This document shows, piece after piece, positions 22,371 through 34,817 of a stretch of 64,000 nt of DNA. Position numbers and translations under genes: made by a program. Below the pieces are notes generated by a model. The model worked only from the letters and a program-made list of their open reading frames with translations. It ran no database searches and had not been told where the DNA came from. Origin of the DNA: Papio anubis (lineage: Eukaryota; Chordata; Mammalia; Primates; Cercopithecidae). How positions within the stretch are numbered: the first letter of the stretch is position 1; the number at the start of each line of letters is the position of its first letter. The stretch lies in the NCBI RefSeq assembly GCF_008728515.1, contig NC_044986.1, forward strand, positions 60,005,159 to 60,069,158. The letters are read 5' to 3'.

Positions 22371-24314
22371 CTAAATTCAGAAAAGTTGCAGAATACAAAA
22401 ATCAACATACAGAAATCAGTAGCATTTCTATATGCTATCAACTACATGTCTGAAAAAGAAACGAAGAAAACAGTCCCACTTACAATAACATCAAGAAAAA
22501 AATACTAAGGGTTAAATTTAACCAAGAAAATGAAAGACTTGTACACCGAGAATTACGAAACATTGAAGAGGACACAAATAAATGGAAAGGCATCCCATGT
22601 TCATGGATTGGAAGAATTAATATGTTAAAATATCAATATTACTCAAAGAGATCCACAGATTCAATGCAATTTCTATCAAAATTTCAATAGCATTTTAAAT
22701 ATAAATAGAAAAAAGATCCTAAAATCTATATGGAGCCACAACAGACCCTGAATAGCCAAAGCATTTGAGCAAAAATAACAAAGCTGGAGACATCACACTA
22801 CTTGATATCCAAATATACTTTGAAGCTATACTAATCAAAATAGCATGACATACAAACAGTATAGACCAATTCCATATAGACCAATGGAGGATAATGGAGA
22901 GCTCAGAAATAAATACACACATTATGGCCAATTGATCTTCAACAAAGGTGTCAGGAATACACAATGGGGAAAGAATAGTCTCTTTCCATAAGAGTTTTGG
23001 GATAACTAAATATCATAATGCAAAAGAATGAAATTGGACTCTTATCTCAAGCCATATCCAAGAATCAACTTAAAATGGATTAAAGACTTAAGCATACTAT
23101 AGGCAAATGTAGGGAAAAAGCTTCTTGACATTGGTCTGGGCAGTACATTTTTGGATATGACCACAAAAGCACAGGCAGCAAAAGCAAAAATAGACAAATG
23201 TCATTGCATCAAACTAAAAAGCATCTGCACAGCAAATGAAGCAATCAACAAAATTAAAAGGCTACCTATGGAATGGGAGAACATATTTATAAACCATATA
23301 TCTGATCAGGGTTAATACCCAAAAAATATAAGGAACCCAAAAATATAGGCATTTCCCAAAAGAAGATATGTAAATTACCAACAAATGTGTGAAAAAGTGC
23401 TCAATATCACTAATCATCAGGGAAATGCAAATTAAAACCACAACGAGTTATCATCTCATACCTGTAAGGATGGCTATTATCAAAAAAATGAAAAGTAAGT
23501 GTTGGTGAGGATGTGGAGAAAAGGGAACTCTCATATACTGTTGATGGAGATGTGAGTTAATATAGTCAGGGCAAACAGTATAGAGGTTCCTCAAGGAATT
23601 AAAAATAGAACTACCATATGATCCAGCAATCCCACTACTGGGTATATATCCCAAGGAAATGAAACCAATGTGTTGAAGAGATATCTACACTCCCATGTTC
23701 ATAGCAGCATTAGCCAGGATGTGGAGTCAACCGAAGTGTCCATTGATGGATGGATGGGCAAAGAAAATGTGCTACAAACACACACACACACACACGCGAA
23801 TACTATTTAGCCATAAAAGAGAAGAAAATCCTGTCAATTGTGACAGCATCAATGAACCTGGAAGACATCGCTAATTGAAATAAGCCAGGAACAGAAAGAC
23901 ACATACTGCATGATCTCGCTTATATGTGCGATCTAAATAGTTGAACACATGGAGGAACAGAGTAGAATGGTGGCTACCAGGAGCTGGGGTGGGGGTGAAA
24001 TGGGGAGATGATGGTCAAAGGATACAAAGTTTCAGTTATGCAGAATGAATAAGTTCTAGAGATCCAATGTACAGCATGGTAACTATAGTTAATACTGTGT
24101 CATACACTTGACATTTGTTGAGAGTAGAGTTTAAGTGTTTTTACCACACACAGTCACAAAAGGTAGTTATGTGAGGTGATGGATATGTTAATTAGCTTGA
24201 TTGTGGTAATCATTTCACAAAGTATGTGTATATCAAAACAGCACATTGTACATCTTCAATATATGTAATTTTTATTTTTATTTGTTAATTATACCTCAAT
24301 CTGAATTAAAAAAA
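22371..24314 (+). mobile_element. 5'-truncated older L1 (ORF2 C-terminal half and 3' UTR)
   Basis: Begins inside the RT thumb region ('gttgcagaatacaaaaatc', frame NTKINIQKSVAFLY), passes through the ORF2 C-terminal region with many stops and ends in an L1MA/L1PB-type 3' UTR ('cacattgtacatcttc', 'aattatacctcaat') and a short A-run. It includes a (CA)n run at 23779-23796. No clear TSD. The catalytic RT core is not included. Confidence 0.9.
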
Positions 24315-24834
24315 GAGATCCTTTCTTATGAAAACAATATATTCATATGAAGCATTTTTTTCAGGGATTTGAGAATTGTGATTTGAAATGATAAATTTTT
24401 GTGTCATTGCAATTAAAAAATTTTTATTTTGACTTTAATTTCTGTGGGAAATGAATCTATATAAAATAATGATTAAACATTAGGTCAGAAGGACTCAAGA
24501 TGTCCCATGTATTTATTTTAGTTTGGTCATATTAGTAACATCAAAGCTGAAAGGGTGGGAGGGAGGGAGAGAGAGAAAGAAGGGGAGAGAGAGAGAGAGA
24601 GAGAATAGTAGTTAGCAATACAGTTGTTGACTCACCACATGGGAAAAGCCACATTGGAGAGTTACCAGAACCCATCGTTGACTTTGTTTGAGTGAGAAAT
24701 AACTTTTATGTGTTTAAGCCTGTGAGATTTTGGATTAATTTGTCACTGAAGCATCACTTTGTCTAATCTGACTAATGCAGGTGTCTTTGGTAATTATAGT
24801 CATTATAGATAATACAAAAAAAGTCAATAAAGAA
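24315..24834. other. Unassigned sequence with GA-rich repeat
   Basis: Purine-rich (GGGA)n/(GA)n tract at about 24554-24605; the rest is unassigned AT-rich sequence. Confidence 0.5.
24554..24605 (+). repeat. (GGGA)n/(GA)n simple repeat
   Basis: Uninterrupted purine tract ending in about ten GA units. Likely length-polymorphic. Confidence 0.9.
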
Positions 24835-25055
24835 ATAGCTAACCCTTATTGAGCATTTATTCTCCAGGCTACACAATATGTACTTTAATGAGTTATCTTG
24901 CTCAACCTTCACAGCAACCCACTTAATAAATGAGGATGCTGAGGCATAGAGAAATTTAATCACTCACCCAGGGTCACAGACTTCATAAAGTTTAGAGCTG
25001 GCATTCAAACCTACATTTGATCTGATAACAAAGCTTAATGACTTCCTGACTATAG
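24835..25055 (+). repeat. MIR SINE
   Basis: 'agctaacccttattgagcat', 'cttcacagcaaccc', 'tgaggatgctgaggcatagagaa', 'cagggtcacaga' and 'gagctggcattcaaac' follow MIR closely in sense. Confidence 0.88.
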
Positions 25056-25421
25056 AATAATTTAGTTTATTCACATAATTGTAACTTTCTAAGTAGAAGT
25101 GAACTTGGTTCTAAGGCATCAAGTGTAGTATTTTTTAGAGGAGCATGGTGGATTTTGGCTTCTTGGAAATTTCTTGGTATTTATAAAAATGTTCTGTTTT
25201 TCCTTTGATGCAAAAGGGGAAATTTCTGGTTCATGTGACCTGCTTTGTTTTTATATTACCCATATATTGGGCACAGAGTAGAGTTAGAGCAAAGTCCTCT
25301 TAGGATTTAGGAATGTTGATGTGATTAGTATGTCATGATTTAACAGTGGTGACAGCAAAGAACAGTAACAGGCTAATAAATTAAATTTCATTTGTATGTC
25401 TTCTGGGAAAGATTGTTTGTC
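25056..25421. other. Unassigned sequence
   Basis: No gene or repeat family recognised between the MIR and the Alu. Confidence 0.4.
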
Positions 25422-25434
25422 AGATTAAGTAAGA

Positions 25435-25723
25435 ATCAGTCAGGCATAGTGGCTAACGCCTGTTATCCCAGCACTTTGGGAGGCTGAGGTGGGTGGATCA
25501 CCTGAGATCAGGAGTTCAAGACCAGCCTGGCCAACATGGCAAAACCCCATCTCTATTAAAAGTACAAAAATTAGCTGGGAATGGTGGTGCATGCCGGTAG
25601 TCCCAGCTACGTGGGAGGCTGAGGAAGGAGAATCACTTGAACCTGGGAGGCTGAGGTTGCTGTAAGCGGAGATTGTGCCACTGCACTCTAACCTGGGCGA
25701 TGAAGCGAGACTCTGTCTCAAAA
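25435..25723 (+). mobile_element. AluS-type, full length, sense
   Basis: Both arms present, very short A-tail. Perfect 13-bp TSD agattaagtaaga at 25422-25434 and 25724-25736. Confidence 0.96.
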
Positions 25724-25736
25724 AGATTAAGTAAGA

Positions 25737-26350
25737 TTCTGTGCTTTGGTTGCCCATGAAGTTAGGAACTGAGGCTGGCTCTTCACTACGAGGATCAAAT
25801 TCCTAAGTTCTGGCTTCACTCATTCATCATTTCTTTGACTCCTTAGGGAGCCATAATTTTAATGAAGATAAAATCATTACTTTAAACATTTATTATTGAT
25901 AGTAAAAGTCCAATCAGGACCTTAATTAATTAACTAATAAATTAATCAATTAATTTACTATACCTCATTAAAGATGTTCATTGATAGTTATTGCTTTTGG
26001 GACATTTCATTATATTTTTGTTTTAGAAATATAAGAAATACTGATTCTTCAGGATTCCCTGAGGAAGTGGCTGATTCTAATCTGGGGGCAGTAAAAACAC
26101 TAAGTGAACTGGGACATCTTTTTGGGCAAAAAAGTCAGGAAAATGCTCAAAGACTAATGGGGATGTGTCAAAAGAATATTCAAGCCATATGACAATCCTC
26201 TTATTGACCACAATGGGGGACTATTTAAACATAAGAAAGAATAATGACTGTGACTAATGGTAGAAAGAGAAGAGGAAGAGGGAGGACTGACTTGCTACTA
26301 GTTCAGATGCTATTATAGTAATGTTTTACTCTAAAATTGACCATTAGAAG
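25737..26350. other. Unassigned AT-rich sequence
   Basis: Includes a TTAAT-rich, near-palindromic tract at 25921-25960. The 72-codon plus frame at 25974-26192 has no recognisable motif and no supporting context. Confidence 0.4.
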
Positions 26351-26725
26351 TGTATTAGTCCATTCTCACCCTGCTATAAAGAAATACTTGAGACTGGATA
26401 ATTTATAAAGAAAAGAGGTTTAATTGACTCACAGTTCCTCATGGCTGAGGAAACCTCAGGAAACTTACAATTATGGTGGAAGGTGAAGCAGAAGCAGGTA
26501 CTTTGTTCACAGGGGGCAGGAAGAAGTGAGTGCAAGCAGGGGAAATGCCAGACATTTATAAAACCATCAGATCTCGTGAGAACGAACTCACTATCGCAAG
26601 AACAGAATGGGGAAAACTGCCTCCATGATCCAGCCACTTCCTACCAGGTCCCTCCGTGACACATGGGGATTGTGAGGATTACAATTCAAGATGAGATTTG
26701 GGTGGGGCACAGCCAAACCATATCG
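26351..26725 (-). mobile_element. Solo ERVL-MaLR LTR (MST type)
   Basis: Starts tgtattagtcc and ends ccaaaccatatcg, the reverse of a THE1/MST LTR. Internal 'gataatttataaagaaaagagg' and 'ataaaaccatcagatctcgtgag' are typical. No internal retroviral sequence follows, so this is a solo LTR left by recombination. Flanks agaag/atagg give only a weak 5-bp TSD. Confidence 0.9.
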
Positions 26726-26730
26726 ATAGG

Positions 26731-27568
26731 GGAAATATTAAGTATTTGCCCTGCCTTTTTAGGAGGACCAAGAATTCTTTCAGCTACAGAGGGAAAGCTC
26801 TCCTTTAAGGGAGAGTGCCAGCTCATACATTTGACATGAGTACAAATAGAAAGTCACTGTTTTGCAGCCTTAAAACATACTTTTTTAGTGTCAAGAATCA
26901 TCAATGGATGCTAAAACCTTTAAGTGGAAAAGTTTGTCAAACAGGATATTCGCATAATACAAAGGTCTCAACCCACATTCGTACTCACTGCTAAGGGAAA
27001 AATGTACTTTTAAAATGGAAGCATCTTGTGGTCTCCATCTTTACTGAGTGATCAAAATTCTCATCACAAAGAACAGGAAAATCTGATATATTTCTCCTGA
27101 TGTGACAAAATACAAAGTATACACCAATATGCATGCAATATTTTAATAAAAAAGGTTTAACTAGAATCTAACCATGCTTCTAGTCCTGACCTAACTTCTA
27201 ATTTACAGAAAAAAGATGATATAAAATGAGTTCAACGGTATTGCTAGAAAGTGTTCACATTCAGAATATAGAACATTCTATAAGACAGTGAGTCTGGGTT
27301 TTTTCCACCAAAAAGTCAATGTCTTAAAAAAGAAATAAAAAAAGATTAGAGACAGAATAGCACTGCATGAACTTTGATTACATCTTCATTTTAACAAAAA
27401 TGTTTTGTTTCAACAAAAGCTATAAAATGATCTTTGGGTAATTATGAATGCTATTCAATAATTATTGTTACTTTTCTTGGACATAATATGGTATTGCGGT
27501 TATGTAGGAGAATGTTTTTTCTTTTAAGAGATGTAGGCTGAAGTTTTTAGGCATGATGGGTAGAGTCA
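26731..27568. other. Unassigned sequence
   Basis: No gene, RNA or repeat family recognised. AT-rich with several short A-runs. Confidence 0.4.
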
Positions 27569-27850
27569 TTTTTTGACATGAAGTCTCACTCTGCCATCCA
27601 GGCTGAATTGCAGTGGCATCATCTCGGCTCACTACAACCTCTGTCTTCTGGGTTCAAACTATTCTCCTGTCTTAGCCTCCTGAGTAGCTGGGATTACAGG
27701 CGCCTGCCACCATGCCCTGCTAATTTTTGTATTTTTAGTAGAGATGGGGTTTCACCATATTGGTGAGGCTGGTCTCCTGACCTCAGGTGATCCCCCCGCC
27801 TTTGCCTCCGAAAGTGCTGGGATTACAGGCATGAGCCACCGTGCCTGGCC
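27569..27850 (-). mobile_element. AluS-type, antisense, tail degraded
   Basis: Reverse Alu in which the poly-T has shrunk to 'tttttt'. About 15 bp is lost in the left arm ('ggtgaggctggtctcctgacctc'). No TSD is evident. Confidence 0.93.
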
Positions 27851-27929
27851 AATATTTTTAAATATTTTGTTTTGATTATGTTTAAGGAATCATGACCTTT
27901 ATAAAGATCTTAACTCAAGGAGCAATTCA

Positions 27930-28175
27930 TTGTAGAAGCAGTGTAATCCAGGTTAAGACCTTGGTCTAGGTTCAAATTCTGACACCTCTTTTTGCCGTCA
28001 AGTTCCTTAAACATTCTGAGCCTCGGTTTCCATATCTGTTAAATAGGGACAGTAATAATACCTACCTCAGGGGGAGATTGAGAGAGTTAACTAAGATGAA
28101 ATATGTAAAGTGTTTAGAACAGTGCCTGGCACATAGTATGTGCTAAATAAGTATTCATTATTGTTATTTTCATAA
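27930..28175 (-). repeat. MIR SINE
   Basis: Long, well-preserved MIR in reverse: 'ggttcaaattctgacacctc', 'ctgagcctcggtttccatatctgttaaa', 'taataatacctacctcag', 'acagtgcctggcacatagta'. Confidence 0.9.
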
Positions 28176-28603
28176 TTACAGTCTAGGCTGGCTCCACTAA
28201 CCACCAGGGAGCTAGGGAGCTGTCATACCAGTCCCAGGCTTTTTCATTCTGCACTTTTTCCCCCCGAGTGCCCTTTGCTTTGGATCTTTGTTATAGCTGA
28301 GTTGCTATCTAATACAGTAAGTCATCTCAGAGGCTATTGTGATACCAAGAATGATTGGGAAATCACAAGTTGGGAGATTGAAATCTGTGGATAAGAGAGA
28401 AGGAGGAATCCTACTTCTGTGCTAAGGGAAGCTCCATGATCCTTTGCCCTATGAGGCTTCAGACCCAGATGAAGGGACTAGGTGAGAGCTGAGCGAGCAT
28501 TCCCCAATGTGAAGGTCACAGCTGACTCTGGCAATCTTCTCTGAGAAATAGCCGTGAAAAAGGGACAGTGCACCTAATGGATAGCTGACTGAAGGGTGTG
28601 GGT
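28176..28603. other. Unassigned sequence
   Basis: No repeat or gene recognised. The 137-codon minus frame at 28449-28862 mostly overlaps the LTR that follows and is not a supported gene. Confidence 0.4.
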
Positions 28604-28608
28604 AGAAC

Positions 28609-29038
28609 TGCCTTAGTCCGCTTGCATTGCCATCAAGGAATGTCTGTGGCTGGGCAATTTGTAAAGAAAAGAAGTTTATTTGGCTCATGGTGCTAGAGGC
28701 TGTAGAAGCAGCATGGTACCAGCATCTGCATCTGGGAAAGAACTCAGGCTGCTTCCACTCATGGCAGAAGATGAAGGGAGCAGACATCATGTGGTGAGAG
28801 AGAAAGCAAGAGAGAGAGAGAGAAAGAGAGAGGGGAGGGAGGTGCCAGGCTCTTTTAAACAATCAGCTCTTGTGGATCTAATGGAATGAGAACTCATTAA
28901 TTACCATGGGAATGGCACCAAGCTATTCAGGAGGGATCTGTCTGCATGACCCAAACACCTTCCGCCAGGCCCCACTTCGAACATTGTGGATCAAATTTCA
29001 ACCTGAGATTTGGAGGGAACAAATATCCAAACTATAGC
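28609..29038 (-). mobile_element. Solo MaLR LTR (MSTD/MLT1-like)
   Basis: Starts tgccttagtcc and ends near aactatagc, the pattern of a reverse MaLR LTR ('aatttgtaaagaaaagaagttt', 'aggccccacttcgaac', 'aaatttcaacctgagatttgg'). A GA-rich run at 28797-28838 is a normal hotspot in this LTR group. Flanks agaac at 28604-28608 and 29039-29043 fit a 5-bp TSD. More diverged than the other MaLR LTRs in the window. Confidence 0.82.
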
Positions 29039-29043
29039 AGAAC

Positions 29044-29704
29044 CCCAGAGGCTTGGAGGATCAGAGGGCAGTCCAGACAGGGCACTCAGGGAGAAAGAAT
29101 CATTTGCACAGTAAACTCCCAGTGTTGGGATGGCTTGGACCCCTTGAGGTTTGTTTGCTTGTCAACTTCACCGTGTGAAATTCAGAAAGCACCTATCAAG
29201 CAGCCTCTGAGGAAGTGCACCTCTCCTGTTCTCTTTCTGGAGCATTTTAAAACCCTCATTCGAATGCTGTCCTGATGAATGCTCACTGGAAGTGTACTTG
29301 AGGTAGTGCCAGTTAATAATGAAACTTTTTAGTCTTTCTTAAGTAATCTGAGAAATCTGCATATAGGAGCGGAGAGGTATATAGGAGTTTCTGTCTCAAG
29401 GACAATTTCATGTTTTAAAAAAGTGTTTTTTAAAAATCATGGTTTAGTATTGAATACAGCTTCAATTTTCTATTGTAAGATCATGCCAAAGATAGGCTTT
29501 ATAATTCAAATTTTCACTTAATGCAAATTTTTCTGGGACAGAGAAAATACCTAAATTAAGAGAGCCATGTTAATCCTTATTTTAAGTTTTTCACTAGTAT
29601 AGTTGGCGACATGACAAAGCCTGAAGGTCAAATAGATTGTGTGTGAACTTGGGTAAATTGTTTAGACTCTGTAAGGCTCAGTCTCTCCACACATTGAAGT
29701 GTGC
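29044..29704. other. Unassigned sequence
   Basis: No gene or repeat family recognised. Confidence 0.4.
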
Positions 29705-30000
29705 GGCCAGGCACACTGAGATTGCTCACGCCTGCAATCTCAGCACCTTGGAGGGCTGAGGCGGGTAGATCACTTGAGGTCAGGAGTTTGAGACTGGCCT
29801 GGCCAACATGGTGAAACCCCATCTCTTCTAAAAATACAAAAATTAGCCAGGCGTGGTAGTGGGTGCCTGTAATCCCAGCTACTCAGGAGGCTGAGGCATG
29901 GGAATCATTTGAACCTGGGAGGCAGAGGTTGCAGTGAGCTGAGATTGTGCCATCGCACTCCAGCTTGGGCAACAGAACAAAATTCTGTCTCCACAAACAA
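29705..30000 (+). mobile_element. Old Alu, sense
   Basis: Dimeric Alu with many changes, including a small insertion near the start ('gcacactgagattgctcacg') and an impure tail 'ctccacaaacaaac'. No clear TSD. Confidence 0.92.
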
Positions 30001-31520
30001 ACCCTGCATGTGGTGATGGTGAACATTCATAGAGCTGCCACAATGTCTGTTCAGGTCTTTTTTTTCCTCCTAAAAATTCCTCTCTTCTATATTGTAGCTT
30101 GCCCAGTGGAAAGGGTTGGCTTTATTTATGCCACTGGGTATGCTGTCCAGCTCCCATGTTAGTATGTCAACACGTATCATTTATATCAGGAAGGATCATC
30201 ACTTAGGACGTACCAAATTTCCATCAGAATTCTAGGTCCTTACTTGAATATACAAGTGGCATGCTAGCTCTTCCTAAGAAACCAACAATCTAACAAGGAA
30301 AAGAAAACCTCTGAGAGCATCGTGCTTCTACTTTTTCCCCATAAGTCTATCTACATTGTATGTGTTGGATAAGGATCTTTCAGAAAGGCTTAGAGAAAGG
30401 GACAGACTCTTTCTTTTTTTTCCTCTGCCTCTCTATTCCTTCCTATATCTTGTCTCTATCTGTGTTTGAATCCCTGTGTTGCATTTACAGTAATATTCCC
30501 CTTATGAAACATTTGTTCATTTCCATAAAGTTGTTCTGAAACTGTGAGACTTTCAGTTCCTATTTTATATAAACTGTAACCAGTATTCATATAAATTTCC
30601 AGTCACTCCTGAAGGAGATAATTTAAAAAAATGTAGCTGGAAGTTGGGAAAAGAAAAGGGAAGTAAACCGGGTGGCAAAGCAGGAGCAGGAGTTTGTGCA
30701 GTGCAGCCTTGGGGAAGAGCCAGGAGGGCAAGCCAAGTTACACTTGAGTCAGAGAGGTGCTCCTGCGTGAGCAGGGGGAGGGGAACTGCTGGAGACAGAG
30801 CTTGGGGTCCTGAGACCTTCTGGTGTGCTTCCAGCTTCAAACTATCACCTGGAGTGTGAAGGTTGTATGGTCTAGAGCATGGGTGGGAAATCTGAGAAAC
30901 ACCAATTCAGTTATAGGAAAAGCTAAATAATTTATCTATAAGGTGTACTCAAAGATTCTTTTTTATTCAGTAGCAGAAGCTGGTCTTCTACTCAATACCA
31001 GCCTCCTCATTGTCCTTACTGGCAATATCTCTTTGATGGGGAAGGCAATATGCCAACTAAAACTGCATTACCGAGCCTTCTTTGCAGATGTGTGGACATG
31101 TGACTAATTCCAGCCAATGGATATAGGCTAAAGTCACTGAATGGGAGCTTCATGGAAAGCACCTTTAAAAGGAGGCTAACTTAGCCTGCAAGCCCCTCTT
31201 GCCTTTACCCTTTTCTATCTGAAATTGAGTTGTGGTGGTTGGATTTGTAATGGCCATCTTGCAGCCATGGTGCAAACCATGGTGGGACTGTGAGGCTAGA
31301 AGACAAGTAGTAATGATGATGGAGAAGAGAGATATGAGGCTGGGATGCTGATAGTGCCACAAAGCTACTGTATCAGTGTTAAAGAAAAAAAATTCTGTCA
31401 CTTGTTAATAAGGTGAGGAAGACTTTGTTGAAGACTATTGGAATGGGAGTTGACTCTGTTGCAATAGGGGAGAGAGATCAGTCTCAACTCTATATGAATA
31501 AAATACGGTAAAGATAAGTG
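30001..31520. other. 1.5-kb mostly unassigned stretch
   Basis: 30980-31400 ('tggacatgtgactaattccagccaatgg', 'aaggaggctaac', 'ggccatcttgcagccatgg') resembles an old LTR or MER-type repeat whose family I cannot name. The rest is unassigned. A pair of short frames at 30565-30859 lack conserved motifs. Confidence 0.4.
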
Positions 31521-31678
31521 GGGGCTGGGTGTCGTAGCTCATGCCTGTAATCCTAGCACTTTGGGAGATGAAGGCAGGCGGATCACTTGAACCCAGGAGT
31601 TTGAGACTAGCTTGGGCAATGTGGCAAAACCCCATCTCTACAAACAAAACAAACCAAAACAAAACAACAAAAAACAAG
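31521..31678 (+). mobile_element. Free left Alu monomer (FLAM-like) or truncated AluJ
   Basis: Only the left arm is present ('ggctgggtgtcgtagctcatgcctg' to 'aaaaccccatctctac'), followed by an impure A-rich tail of (AAAAC)-like units. This is consistent with a free left Alu monomer from before the dimeric Alu, or an AluJ cut at its linker. Confidence 0.8.
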
Positions 31679-34052
31679 TGTGGATTTATAGCCAATGAGC
31701 AGAATGAGGGAGTCAGTGGCTGAAAAATTACTGGGAGTAATTTTTAAGGGTAGGGGAATAGATATTTGGTTAACTGACTTAACAGAATTCTTGCTGAAGG
31801 CAGGCCAGGGTGATCACATATCAAGAATGGGAGAGTCTCTCTAAAGAAACTTAGCAGTATTCTTGCTAAGACTGGGCAATGCAGGCCTGGCAAGGACAGG
31901 ATCAGGTTCAAAGTTAAGGCCTAGTAGAGAAGAGGGCCCAGGGGAGCCTGACTGAAGTTTGGTGAATGAGACAGTCTTTGTCATCAGCCAGTGAATGCTT
32001 TCCTCTTTACATTTTTCCGCCTTAATCTCTGAGGGCATCTTGAGACCTGGGAAGGTTAGGAACCCCCAATTCTGAGTCATAAAATCATGCAGGCATTTAA
32101 CTTTGAATTAAGGCACCAAACACTGAAAAAGTTAATTTTTTTCCTTCAAATTAGAATGGTCTCTGTTTTTTCAGGTTAGAAAAAATAATGATAGTTGTTA
32201 TAAAAAGAAATTTAAATGAAACTTAAATGCACACAATTACAAGGGAGAATATCTTCTAATTCCACCCTCCATAGTAGCCCCTGCTGACTTGATTTTTGTG
32301 TTTTTCAAAATTTCCCCTTTTTTGTATATACACATATAAGATATAAAATAATTTTAAAAAATATTCATGACAGGCATGTTTTCTACAAAACAAAATTAAT
32401 TTCCTTTTGCATCTTGCATCTTGGGGAAGACATTGTTATTGAAAAAAGATTGGAACAATAAATAAGATAAACTGTACAGTAACTATTATTACTATTAAAA
32501 TACGTATAAAGTGTTGATAATCTTATTTCCCTGTGTATTTTAAACCCGAGTTCCTCACTGTCAGCAGATAACCTGGCCTGTTCTTCCACTGGGAAATAGA
32601 GGTTACCAGTGGAAACCCTTTCAAGTTGTTCCTGCCCTCCCACCTGCCCGGAACCACACGATGTCGTACCTCCTTCCATTTGGAATCAACAGATATGTGC
32701 CCTCCACCCTCACACTTTTCTCTTCCTCCCATCGCCTCTAGAAACTGCATCATTCATTATTCTGTCGTCCCTGGATCTTCACTTTCTCCTTCTCTATTAG
32801 CTCTTTTTCCACTCAACATATAAAAATATTCAACTCTCCTTTGTCTGAAGATATGTACAAAGACTTTTTCCTGCCTTTGTGTCCATGGTAACTACTGTTG
32901 TTTCTCCTTTGTATCACCGCATCACACTTAAGAGTGTGGTCTACATTTGCAGTCTTCTTTTCTTCACTTTCCATAGAAATCTAGCTTGTGTCTCCACTAT
33001 GCAGATGATTTCCTACCTGATTCGTTCAGCAGATATTTTCTGATTTTTATTTCTGCAGCATCTGGTTTTGTTGGCTGCTCCCTCCTTCTTAAGGTGTTCT
33101 CCCTCTGTATTCACAACACGACATACTTTTATCTTTTACTTCTATATCCATCTCTTTAGGGTATTCTCAGGTTCTATGTTTTTAATCCTCATTTCATGTC
33201 AGCCCCAGAATTTTTATATAGGAATGGCTTCCTGAATGGGAAAAAAGAAGATGGTGGGTGAGTGGGTAGATAGGTTGAAGCCATGTTTGCAAGCACTTTG
33301 GCAAGGGATTGCCCTATGAAAGACTATGGTTGTGGATCAATGAGAGTAAGGTAGGCCAAAGAGTCTTACCCTTAGTTGCACACCTAACCTTCCACAATTG
33401 ACCAGTCATAAGCTGATGACAGCTAAATGTCTAGAGAAGCAAATATATACCCAAGACTGAGAGAGTTAATATATGATAACAGGTACATATATTGAGCTAA
33501 CTGCAAAATTAACAGAAAACACTATTTCTCCTAAGGTCTCATTGCAGCTGTAAAATGCTTTAATAACCACTTTCTTTGGAGTGATTATTGCTTTTTTAGC
33601 AATGATTCTTAAGCTCCTCTCCATTTCTTCTGCCTTCTGAACAAAGACTACTGGTATACCCAGTATATTACTGCCTTCACTTCACGACAGCTTTCAATTC
33701 CAGTGAAGATCCCCATTTCTCCTAGTCTCTTTTAAAAATCACCAAGAGCAAGCCCTAACCCTGCAGAGTTTCTTCCTATACCTCTGATCTAGATGCCCCA
33801 AGATTTCTCATGGTGTGTGTTCTCTCTTGTTACAGCAAGTTGAATACACCTAACATTGTTGAACTACTTTTGTGTTCCTGGTAATCTTTATTGGATTGAC
33901 TTTATTGCTCTAGCTCTCATTCATAATTCATATTCCAACTACCTAGTAAAGTAGTAGGCTTGAATAAAACACATCCAAAATTGAACTCATCATTTTTTCC
34001 TTCAAGTTTCCTTGCTTCTTCTTTCTCTTCTCTTGGCTAATGGGTCTATTAT
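31679..34052. other. 2.4-kb unassigned stretch
   Basis: No gene recognised. 31780-32060 ('gaattcttgctgaaggcaggccaggg', 'gcaatgcaggcctggcaagga') has the feel of an old LTR/MER repeat but is not assigned. Overlapping short frames at 32383-32823 lack motifs. Confidence 0.4.
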
Positions 34053-34357
34053 CCATCCAGGTTTTTATTTTATTTTGAGAAAGAGTCTCGCTCTGTTGCC
34101 CAGGCAAGAGCACAGTGGTGCGATCTCGGTTCATTGCAACCTCTGCCTCCCGGGTTCAAGCACTTCTCCTGCCTCGGCCTCCTGAGTAGCTGGGATTACA
34201 GGCACCCATCATCATGTGTGGCTAATTTTTGTATTTTTAGAAGAGACAGGGTTTTACCATGTTGGCCAGGTGGCTCACACCTGTAATCCCAGCACTTTGC
34301 CAGGCTGAGGTGGTCGGATCACCTGAAGTCAGGAGTTTGAGACCATCTAGTTTTTTT
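34053..34357 (-). mobile_element. Alu with inverted 5' end between TSDs
   Basis: An antisense Alu runs from the poly-T at about 34067 to 'ttggccagg' (34270). Instead of continuing as 'ctggtctcaaactc...', it switches to sense Alu sequence, 'tggctcacacctgtaatccc' to 'ggagtttgagacca' (34270-34345). The switched piece is the reverse complement of exactly what is missing. Flanks ccatccaggttttta (34053-34067) and ccatctagttttttta (34343-34358) look like one TSD, so the inversion happened at insertion. About ten bases of the Alu 5' end are absent. Confidence 0.88.
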
Positions 34358-34817
34358 AAGCCAAACATTTGAGAATCATTCTGACTGCTTTCTCTTCTTC
34401 ATTTCATTCATCACCAAGTTCTGTTAATTATATCCCTTAGATATGTCTCAAATGTATTTCTTATTCATCCTCATCATTCATGAGATTTGCTCCTTGTCAT
34501 CATGAGATTAGGTCTTTATCAGTTTACACCTAAAGTTTCCTTCGCTGGTAAGAACTAAGATTCTGTTATTCTATATGAATAGTTTTTATTAAATACATAC
34601 AACAGTAATTACACTCTCTCCATATGTGGATTAAAATACTCCCACTTTATGTTGAAGGCTGGTGTCTTACTGATATCAGTTACACAAGGAAGAAATGTAA
34701 CTCTCAAATTAGAATCAAACAAAGATGGAATGCCTTAGTGGGTGGCACAATGGAAATGTGGCTCACTTGTTCTTGCCCACGAAGATGTTGAAGACTGGCA
34801 GGAGTGGTGGGTTGAAT
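34358..34817. other. Unassigned sequence
   Basis: No gene or repeat family recognised between two Alus. Confidence 0.4.

Noticed and set aside
28449..28862. 137-codon minus-strand ORF (LSLSLSCFLSHH...)
   Set aside because: Most of it lies in a reverse MaLR LTR, and the Ser/Leu repeats are the GA-rich tract of that LTR read in reverse.
30565..30859. Overlapping GC-richer frames as a possible exon
   Set aside because: No conserved motif and no convincing splice-site or promoter context; the region is short and the frames are on both strands.
31521..31678. 7SL RNA pseudogene
   Set aside because: Lacks the 7SL S-domain and matches the left Alu arm with an A-rich tail.
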